64,000 nt of DNA, from the NCBI RefSeq assembly GCF_028583425.1, contig NC_072801.1:57055766-57119765 (forward strand). The letters are read 5' to 3'. The notes below the pieces were generated by a model. The model worked only from the letters and a program-made list of their open reading frames with translations. It was not told the DNA's origin and made no database searches. This document shows positions 56,560-64,000 of this stretch, piece after piece (positions within the stretch are counted from its first letter, which is position 1; each line of letters opens with the position of its first letter). The position numbers were made by a program, and so were the translations under genes. Origin of the DNA: Eublepharis macularius (taxonomy: Eukaryota; Chordata; Lepidosauria; Squamata; Eublepharidae).

Positions 56560-56740
56560 GGTTGAGGCATAGATAACATGACAGCAAAGGGTGAGATATT
56601 ACAAACCACACAGCACAAATGACTGCTTGGATAAGGGATAAGTGAAGAACAATAGAGTTGGCCGATCTTTCCCACATCTACTTTCACATGCTACTTCCTC
56701 ATTTGGTAAGCATCAAAACCACTACTATGCTGATACTTTT
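56560..56740 (-). pseudogene. V2R exon 6 fragment fused to the end of gene 2
   Basis: The minus-strand sequence matches the middle of V2R exon 6. ACCAAATGAGGAAGTAGCAT aligns with the [11 protein letters not shown] coding region, GGCCAACTCTATTGTTCTTC with LANSIVLS, and CAGTCATTTGTGCTGTGTGG with QGGICAVW; the fragment ends near the region for SPPF. Frames are broken (stops and shifts). It is in the same orientation as gene 2 and touches its last exon, so two V2R exon 6 sequences have been joined by a deletion or unequal exchange. Confidence 0.75.
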
Positions 56741-57678
56741 TCACTGGAGAACTGTTTGGAGCGAAAGTTTCAGGAACGTTGCAATGCACAGAAATATATG
56801 ACTTCTGCTGTTTAACCTGGGATGCAGCAAAAGAATATAGCATTTAGGGGGGAAAATTAAAAGCAGAAGCCCAGCACTTGAGGCCAAGATAGAAAAGATC
56901 TCCACAGCTACCATGTATTTTCCCTTCGTGCTCAAGTAGGTTGGAACAAAGGATAACCAAACAGTACAAAACACCAACATGCTGAAAGTGATGAATTTGG
57001 CTTCATTGAAACTATCAGGTAATTTCCTGGCAAGGAAAGCCACAGAGAAGCTTACAATGGTCAGGAAGCCCATGTAGCCTAAGACATAGTAAAAAAGGGC
57101 CACAGATCCTTCATTACATTCTAATATAATTTCTTCAGTCACTGACTGCATGTCAACATCTGGGAATGGAGGAGATGTTGCTAGCCACACAACACAAATG
57201 CCTCCTTGGACAAGGGAGCAGGAAAGAACAATGGAGTTGGCCAGTCTTTTCCCCATCCATTTCCTCATCCTGCTTCCTGGTTTGGTAGCCATGAAAGCCA
57301 GCACCACGGTGATGGTCTTTGCCAGTATGCAAGAAATGGCCACTGAAAAGATGGTGCCAAAGGCAGTTTGACGGAGGAGGCATGTCCCCACCTCAGGTTG
57401 GCCAATGAACAGCAGGGCACAAAGGAAGCAGAGCAGAAGGGAGACGAGGAGAGTGTAGGTGAGGCTCCGGTTGTTTGCTTTCACAATGGGAGTGTTCCGG
57501 TGCTTTATAAATGTTCCCAACACCAGAGCTGTGATCAAAGAGAGAGAGAGAGCAAAAATGGCTAAGCTGAGTCCCAACGGTTCTTCATATGACAAGAAAG
57601 TGATATCCTTGGGAATACATGAATCCTGGTTTTTGTTTGGAAATTTTTCATCTGGGCATTTATAGCAGTCATTCATGT
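56741..57678 (-). CDS. V2R gene 2, exon 6: seven-transmembrane domain with altered tail
   Basis: The acceptor TTTTGCAG precedes ACATGAATGACTGC ([19 protein letters not shown]). The helices and motifs match gene 1 closely: [66 protein letters not shown] and [18 protein letters not shown]. After [16 protein letters not shown] the gene 1 tail ([16 protein letters not shown]) is not found; instead [19 protein letters not shown] leads to the stop. The last part reads through DNA that, in another frame, derives from the QTAFGTIF region of a second exon 6 copy. So the native C-terminus has been replaced. Confidence 0.9.
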
Positions 57679-60600
57679 CTGCAAAAGAAAAAAAAAGTCT
57701 CAAAAACTGCCTAGAACTTACCATTCATTGTGGTAGAAAATGTTTTTCTAATTTTCAGTTCTGAAGAGAAAGATGAATGAGGATATTTGTGAAGCCAACT
57801 ATGATCCCACCCACCTGCTTCAATGGGTGTCATGGCCCATTTTTATTAAGGCATATTTTCATATTTTCTTCCCATTGTAGACTGTAAGAAATCTTTTAAG
57901 AAGGACTCATTAACCTATTAAGTATTAATAGAATGTCAATTTTACAAATATATTTATGACATAAAAGAAATCCTGGAAGCTCTTAGGAAAGAGAGATGCA
58001 GCATCCCTTAAAAAGTACTCAAGGATAGAGATGGGCACGAACCAAAATATGAACCAAAATTAAGCACAAACCAGGCCAGTTCATGGTTCACGAACCACAG
58101 TTCGTCAGATCCCATTTCTGATGAACCACCACGAACTTTAGGCTGGTTCATTTGGTTCATTTTTTGGTTCATGACTGCAGACAGCCTGGTGCCAATCAAT
58201 CAGTTTCCTAGGGCGAAGCTACACGTGACGAATGACACTTGAACGGCAAGTGTATTTCTCCCTGTTCACTTGCGCTTCACTCAATCCACTTGCCGTTCAA
58301 GTGTCATTCGTCACTTGTAGCTTGGCCCCTAGACAACAGGGGATGGACTTCCTGCAGACCTTCTGCTGACCCAGAAGTGACCTTCTGCTGACCCAGAAGT
58401 GATGGTTTTCTGGCCCGGATGTGCCGGTTTCACAAACCAAATGAGCTGGTTCATGAACCAGGGACAAGTTTGTGAAAGTTCGTGGTTTGTGGTTCGTGAA
58501 ATTTGACGAACCATGAATCACATGGTTTGGTTTTTTCCAGTTTGTGCCCATCTCTACTCAAGGATGCCCTGATCTCAGAGAAAACATGAACATTTGCCCA
58601 CATGCCAGAACGGGGCAAGATAGGTGGCTATTTTAGATACAGTGAGGAGGGAGAGTGGGGAGGGGCCATGGCTCTGTAGCAGAATATCTGTTTGGCATGC
58701 ATAAGGTCCCAGGTTCAATCCCCAGCATCTCCAGTTAAAAGAAATTGGTAGTAGATGAGGTGAAGGATTTGGTAGTAGATGAGGTGAAGATGCATTTTAA
58801 AAAGCCTGGAGAGCCACTGCCAGTCTGAGAAGAAATACTGAGCTTGAGGGATCAATGAGCTAATTCACTCTATGGTAGCTTCATCTGAGTGTTTTAAAAG
58901 TTTGGGAGGGAAGGTGCCAGTGGAGATCCACTTCCAGTTTCATGCTAGGTTAAAGTTCAATCATTCAATCATCGACCGGAAATGTCAAAAGGTCCATTCG
59001 GAGTTATATTAAGAGATAAGTTGAAATATTGTAATGATCCTTTTTGATCATTAATTTTTATTATTGAATGTTGAGAAAGAGGAGGTATGCATTAAGAGGG
59101 ATAATGTATAGTAACCAGATTTAATAAAGGTTGTCATCTCCATTGATATATTGACAAACATTGAAAAAGATTTAAGTTTTTGTGCAGTCTTAACAACTCT
59201 TGTAACAGTTGTAAAATTTTCTTGACCTTATCATTTCCTCCCCTCTCTTTTTTCTTTCTGTACCCTTTTTATTTTGATAAAATAAATTTTAAAAATTTTT
59301 ATAAAAAATTAAAAGGTCTTTTTGGAAGCCAGCAATTCAAGGGCTGGCAAGAAGGCGCTAATGGAGTGATCTCTCCAGGGACCATTCTCTGCTTTCAAAG
59401 TTCCTGCAGGCTTAAGTCCATTCCAGGGAAGGAAATGCCAAGGAGACACCAGTGACTTTATAACTTAGCCTCATTTGTTTTACACCCTTTTTTAGTTTGG
59501 TTATACATTGTAATCCAATGCCTTGTGTTTTAGTGAACTGAGAGTGTATTTTAGTGAAGAAAAATATTTTCCATTTAAAGATCTCAGAATTGTGATCAAG
59601 GAACCCCACCCAGGGTGCCTAACTGCTGAGTCCACTCATAAAACAAGAACTCCTCCTGACTGGGCTGCAGACAAGAGGGGGGGGGGGTGACAGAACCTGC
59701 ACACAGTCAAATACACCTTCCCCTGTAAGACAGGTAGAAAGAGGATAGGCACAGCTTGAGTGATGGCATGGTATCCTGGGAGAGACCAGTGGGGCAAGCT
59801 TCCTCACATGTGAACAGATTCCCCTCTGCTTCTTCAGCAAGGATCACAAGGAATAAGAGAGGAAAGAAGCAATTTTTTTACAGAAGCCTGTAAAATTTAA
59901 ATTCAGGGATTCTCATGGAAGGTTAAAGAGCGAACCAAGATTTATACTGCAGTGCCAGGAAGACTCCAATCCTGCTTAAATCAAATTACATTGACTTGCA
60001 CTACCAGAAATTCTCCCAGTGAGCATTCACTTCAGTTGATGTCGTCTCCAGAGGCTTTCTTCCAGCCCCAATCCTACTCATCCTTTTGATCAAGTCACAT
60101 GTCAAAATAATGAAGATAGGTAATCATGTCATGTGCCTGATTTTCCTCTGCCTTTTCCTCTTACTGAAATATCTATAGAATGCCTTACCCTTCTGGTCTG
60201 AAATCTTCCCTTCTGGACATTGAAGACAATCATAGCAACAAAATGGCTCCCCCTCCTTCACTTTCTTGAAATTGCCAGGACGACAACTATCACTGCATAC
60301 TGAAATAGGCTGTGTCTGATAAACAAACAAAAAATGAGAATGATTTTATTGGGTTTAAATAGTTGTAGTCATTTTGTAGTCAATATAGTCATTTTACATA
60401 TAAATGTTCAGCTGCAAGGAGTCAGACGCCGCTTGTACTCTGCTTCCCAAAATTCTTCTTCAGTAACATTTGAAATACTAACATCATGTATGTTTGTCTA
60501 ACAAATAATTAATTCACTGTTTATTAAGTACAGGGAGGGGGGAACTGCAAGGACTTGCAGGAGGCATCTCACTTTCCCCTATATCTCTCCCCCACTGTTT

Positions 60601-61100
60601 CCTCCTTCCTTTTCCTGACAGCCCTCAAGGCCTCTCCCTTTGTTCTGCTGACTTCTTTCCTTCCAACACAGGAGCCAGTCTAACTTCATCTGCTCCTCTG
60701 TGTTTAGCTTTGGGTCATCCTTTGTAACATCAGTTCTACCCCCCGTGCTACTTTCAAGCCAAGCTCGGAACTTCCTAGAGGCTCATCACTGTCCAGTGAA
60801 CTTCACTTTTCACCCTCAGAGTATATTCACAACCAAAAGGCTCCTAAACCTCAAACTGTTGAACCCTACCTGAATAAACCATCTCGGCCATTTTATGTCT
60901 TCATCGTTAATGGTAAATGCTTCAGAATCCTGGGGATCCCGATGGTCTATCTTCCCAACCTTCACTCTGTGAAAGGTGTTGTTTGAGGGACTAATCCAGT
61001 TCATAACATCCAATCCAGCTACCAGCTCCCCGTTCTCGTTGAACGAAATTTTGTCTCCAGCACTGTTGTTAAATGTAAGACCTCTAAAGAAGTGATGGAG
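56741..61100 (-). CDS. Vomeronasal type-2 receptor, gene 2 (exons 4-6; 5' part outside window)
   Basis: Exon 4 is 61100-60870 (231 nt), exon 5 is 60315-60189 (127 nt) and exon 6 is 57678-56741 (938 nt). Splice sites are GT-AG and phases agree (0, 1). Exons 1-3 should lie beyond 64000. All three exons are open. It is the next unit of the tandem array after gene 1 and has a single exon 5. Only the C-terminus is unusual (see the exon 6 entry), so the gene may be functional, or it may encode a receptor with a changed tail. Confidence 0.85.
57679..58017. other. Intron 5 of gene 2, no gene seen
   Basis: AT-rich intron sequence up to the hAT element; nothing else recognised. Confidence 0.4.
58026..58556. 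mobile_element. hAT-type non-autonomous transposon (531 bp) with perfect 8-bp target duplication
   Basis: The ends TAGAGATGGGCAC and GTGCCCATCTCTA are perfect inverted repeats, flanked by CTCAAGGA at 58018-58025 and 58557-58564. The interior is filled with GGTTCATGAACC-like words. A 118-bp Harbinger-like MITE is inserted at 58211-58328. It is non-coding. ACCTTCTGCTGACCCAGAAGTG is repeated twice in tandem at about 58358-58400. Confidence 0.9.
58211..58328. mobile_element. Harbinger-like MITE (118 bp) nested in the hAT element
   Basis: Arms GGGCGAAGCTACACGTGACG and, in complement, GGGCCAAGCTACAAGTGACG; target CTA at both ends (58208-58210, 58329-58331). Nearly identical to 55904-56021. Its position shows that this family moved after the hAT element had inserted. 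Confidence 0.85.
58663..58890 (+). mobile_element. tRNA-derived SINE, third family
   Basis: GGGGCCATGGCTCTGTAGCA, GCATGCATAAGGTCCCAGG, GGTTCAATCCCCAGCATCTC (B-box region), then TCCAGTTAAAAG and GAGAGCCACTGCCAGTCTGA match the reptile SINE with a 'CTCAGTGGCAGAGCATCTGCTTGGCATGCAGAAGGTCCC' head. A short internal tandem repeat, TTGGTAGTAGATGAGGTGAA, occurs twice. Confidence 0.75.
58891..60188. other. Intron 5 of gene 2, no gene seen
   Basis: No coding region or clear repeat ends. A GGGGGGGGGG run occurs at about 59679. Poly-A/T stretches near 59280-59310 may be the tail of an old retroposon. Confidence 0.4.
60189..60315 (-). CDS. V2R gene 2, exon 5: cysteine-rich linker
   Basis: The acceptor TTATCAG precedes ACACAGCCTATTTC; the translation is [18 protein letters not shown], then [17 protein letters not shown] and ISDQK, with the donor GTAAGG. 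It is 127 nt, phase 0 in and 1 out, the same as both exon 5 copies of gene 1. It keeps the CCYDC word that exon 5a lacks. Confidence 0.92.
60870..61100 (-). CDS. V2R gene 2, exon 4
   Basis: The acceptor ACATCTAG precedes CTCCATCACTTC; the donor GTAGGG follows TATTCAG. The exon is 231 nt, one codon longer than in gene 1, in phase 0 throughout. It encodes [43 protein letters not shown] and ends WFIQ. Open and well preserved. Confidence 0.92.
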
Positions 61101-61305
61101 CTAGATGTAACAAGAGGAAATGTTATAGGAGGCTGCAACTGGGTTATATTGAGTCAGACCTTTCAGAATGGCATGTATGAACATCTGTCCAGAATAGAGG
61201 CAAGTTTCCTATTATTTCTGATAAATTTGGTGGGCATCCCCCAACATTGTAACCCTAACAGAAATAGTCCACAAAAGGAACTACTGTCCTATTCCAGAAG
61301 GCAAT

Positions 61306-62608
61306 TATACATGGGCACGGAACAAAAAAAAAATACGAACCATGAACCACCGAACTGGACCAGTTATGAACCAGTTTGTGGTTTGTGGGGTTTAAATGCC
61401 CCTTTCTGGCTTTAACAGCAGCAGGAAAAGGGGCATTTAACAGTTTAAAGGGCCCTTTAAACTGCCCAAACCCCAGCCCCCCCTTCCCCCAGCCCCAACC
61501 CCACACTTACCTTATCCTGCAGCGCAGTCCTTCCTCTCCTCCCAGGAGGGGTGGGAAGGCCGTTTTCAGCCTCTTTCGCAGCCCTGAGGGCCTGCAGGGC
61601 AACGGAAGAGGTTGAATGTAGTAACGACACGAGACCGAGATCTGGATGCAAAGTCTGTCCCTCCAACATGGAGGCGAGAGCTTTATTGAGAAAGCTTTCA
61701 GGAACCCGGAAAAGAGCAATGCCCAAATATGTCTATAGCAACAGTTACAACAACAGGAGCATATTCTAAACCAGTCACAGGCGACCGGGCAAACATGCTG
61801 TAATCAGCGTTTGTCTTATCTATGAAGCATAGTGAGAGGAACACAGTGGACCTTTAAGACATGTAAGAATATTACTTAGAGTGTATGGGAATATTGTGCT
61901 CTGAGAAGGATAAGAGACTTACTATGCTCAGATGAAACATATTGACACTGCTTTCCTGGTTCCTGGGTGGTGTGCCAATCGACCAGGAATCAAAAATGCA
62001 GGAATGTAAAGACTTAGCATGTACACTGTGTGGTGTGCCAGCACCATGCCTACAGTTGAAAACGACCTTCCTGCTTTTCAAATGGCTGCTGCAGCAGTCA
62101 TTTGAGGGGCAGGAAGCCAAAAACGGCCTCCCTGCCCCTCAAATGGCTGCCTCAGCAGCCATTTGAAGGGCAGGAAGGCTGTTTTCAGCCTCTTCCATCA
62201 CCCTGCAGGCCCCCAGGGTGGTGGAAGAGGCCAAAAATGACCTCCCCACCCCTCCTGGGAGGAGAGGAAGGAGGCTGCACTGCAGGATAAGGTAAGTGTA
62301 GGGCTAGGGCTGGGGGTGGGGGCTGGGCGGAAGGGGGCTGGGGTTTGGGCAGTTTAAAGGGCCCTGTCATGGCAGGTCCCTTTAAACTATCAACTGGCAG
62401 GCGGGGGGATCCCCTGCTGTGGCAGGGCCCTTAAAGGGGCAGTTGAAATGGCCATTCCCCTGGGGAAATAGCCATTTAAACTGCCCCTGTAAATATGACC
62501 CAACGAACCAGCATGGAAAGGAGCTTCCACGAACCCCGGTTCACGAACCCCGAACCGGCCTGGTTCATGGGTTTTTTGGGGTCGTATTTAGGTTCGTGCC
62601 CATCTCTA
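61306..62608. mobile_element. hAT-type non-autonomous transposon (1303 bp) with perfect 8-bp target duplication and a nested solo LTR
   Basis: The ends are TATACATGGGCACGGAAC and, in complement, TAGAGATGGGCACGAACC, flanked by AAGGCAAT at 61298-61305 and 62609-62616. Long internal arms are inverted to each other: CAGTTTAAAGGGCCCTTTAA and CTTACCTTATCCTGCAG on the left answer CTGCAGGATAAGGTAAG and GCAGTTTAAAGGGCCCT on the right, giving a large potential hairpin. A solo LTR is inserted at 61617-62054. Without it and its target repeat the element would be about 859 bp. Confidence 0.88.
61617..62054 (-). mobile_element. Solo LTR (endogenous-retrovirus-like fossil), 438 bp
   Basis: It starts TGTAGTAACGACACG and ends CCATGCCTACA, with the inverted ends TGTAG/CTACA, flanked by GTTGAA at 61611-61616 and 62055-62060. 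On the minus strand an AATAAAGCTCTC polyadenylation region lies about 70 bp before its end, the usual R-U5 arrangement. No internal genes. It is younger than the hAT element it interrupts. Confidence 0.82.
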
Positions 62609-62616
62609 AAGGCAAT

Positions 62617-64000
62617 ATGGCCACATGTTCTTGTGCCACAGACTCAAATACCTCCCCCCACCACAGCCTGTTTCAGCATCTTTGTGGCCTGTATGCAAGG
62701 GATATATAGATTTGACACAAGTCACAGGTTGGATCCAGGGTCAGTCATTGCAATGCAGAATGAGAAGCAATTTTAAGAGCTGGGCTGGCAGCTAATACTT
62801 TCTAATCAATAGAACAGCTCATTTGAGGTTCCTAAGAAAGAATTCAAATGAAAACATAAAGTTCATGTTTCTCTGAGCTTCTAAGTGGACAGTTTAAATT
62901 CATTCATGGCACGCAACCTGAATGGCTTAGCTGAGCTGGTGCCTGGCCAACGTGAACGGTGCTGAGAGATTTAAAAGCAGGCTCTGCCTCACACATGCAG
63001 GTATTGCAACATGCTGCCACCCTACCCATTATAGCCATAGGAGACAAATGGGATTTTCTGCTTACCTTTTAAGCACTCAGAAGGGTATTTATTTTATTTG
63101 GGAGGGGGGTCCTTTCAATTGGCTTGGATAGGGGGAATTAACTCATAGGAGAAATGGTCACAATTTTTATCAAGAACTGACCTTTTGAGTCTATAATCTC
63201 ACTAAACTAAATCAAGTCAGGACAACCCAGACGGTACTCTATACAAAATCCATTCCATTCAGAAGTGACCAATATAATACCTACTTGCCCAAAAAATAAA
63301 TCAAGACTTCAATCAGCCGAATGCCTTCATCTCCTGCCCCATTAAACACATGCCTTGGAGGAACTCAGAAAACCTTGTTCAAATCACTGGCAGAAAAAAC
63401 GTGCACATTTTGCATAGATGGAAAACTCCCGCTAAGTTCAGTCTCATCCCAGTACTGTTCCTCCAGAATTTTTCAACCCCTGAATTCACCTGACTTTTCT
63501 CCTCTTATGTTAAATGAAATATTTTGTTATTTTTGAATTTTAAAACACCTCTAGTGCCATTTAAGTGATTTAAGGCAAAAGAGGAAGCAACATACCCTTC
63601 CATTCTTGTTCCAGTTTCCCCCATGTCTTTCTCCCTCTTTTTGTACTCTTTTCCTCTCCCACCGGTTCAAAGCCCGATCTGTCAGCAATGCACACACACA
63701 CCTCTCTTCTCCATTTCCCTCCCAAACACCTCCTGGCTGGGTACCACATCAATTCTCTCCACCTTGCTCTGCTAAGTTTCAGAAGCCCATCCTAAACCCT
63801 TACCTATTTCGTCCCCCGAATCCTTGAACTCATTCCTTCCCCAACCTGTGGTACAGTTTCTTCCCCCCTAACCTCTCCCCACCATCCATACATCATTGAT
63901 GAGCTCCAATTTGGCTAACCTTCGGTGAACACATCTAGCTTAATGTGATCACTTCCACTAGAAATTGTTTGATTGCTTTTGGCTACATTATCTGATTTAA
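62617..64000. other. Intron 3 of gene 2, no gene seen
   Basis: About 1.4 kb, pyrimidine-rich from 63600 to 63900. No exon, RNA gene or clear repeat ends were found on either strand; gene 2 exon 3 should lie beyond the window edge. Confidence 0.45.

Overview
This window looks like part of a squamate reptile genome (lizard or snake). The reasons are a tandem array of vomeronasal type-2 receptor (V2R) genes together with a characteristic repeat load: Bov-B, L1 and L2/CR1-type LINEs, Penelope-like elements, tRNA-derived SINEs, many hAT-type and Harbinger-like miniature transposons, solo LTRs, and an Ngaro/DIRS-type tyrosine-recombinase retrotransposon. The species cannot be named from sequence reading alone.

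All host coding sequence found is V2R and lies on the minus strand. Gene 1 (44198 down to 13642) has six exons, and every splice site and phase fits: 209, 346, 861, 228, 127 and 941 nt, giving a predicted receptor of 903 residues (signal peptide, Venus-flytrap domain, cysteine-rich linker, seven-helix domain). Its oddest feature is a duplicated exon 5. Two 127-nt copies (15515-15641 and 20628-20754) are both open and both flanked by usable splice sites. Because 127 is not a multiple of 3, including both would shift the frame, so they can only act one at a time. Gene 2 (61100 down to 56741, continuing past the window) shows exons 4, 5 and 6, and its C-terminus runs into a fragment of another V2R exon 6. 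Spacer DNA at 11.0-12.7 kb matches spacer DNA at 44.5-47.6 and 55.2-56.2 kb. The array therefore grew by tandem duplication, and a third gene's promoter side survives at 11 kb without its first exon.

Layout: 1-4079, right part of a hAT DNA transposon with a broken transposase; 4.1-6.4 kb, Penelope-like and L2/CR1-like fragments; 7.0-8.2 kb, a ~131-bp tandem array; 8.5-10.0 kb, the 5' part of an L1; 11-13.6 kb, V2R spacer; 13.6-44.2 kb, V2R gene 1. Its introns hold a Bov-B LINE, a 1000-bp solo LTR beside exon 5b, a hAT MITE, an old Ngaro relic whose hydrolase region became a minisatellite, two copies of a composite SINE, hairpin MITEs, another LINE, and a full-length but broken L1 carrying an inverted Penelope-like reverse-transcriptase segment. 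Next come 44.2-48.6 kb, spacer with SINEs and an L2-like LINE; 48.9-54.9 kb, an Ngaro element that looks whole (gag-like, RT-RNase H, tyrosine recombinase, SGNH hydrolase); 55-56.7 kb, spacer; and 56.7-61.1 kb, gene 2 with nested hAT/Harbinger MITEs and, just beyond exon 4, a 1.3-kb hAT-like element holding another solo LTR.

Coordinates of exons and of elements with target-site duplications were placed base by base. Boundaries given as approximate were judged by eye.
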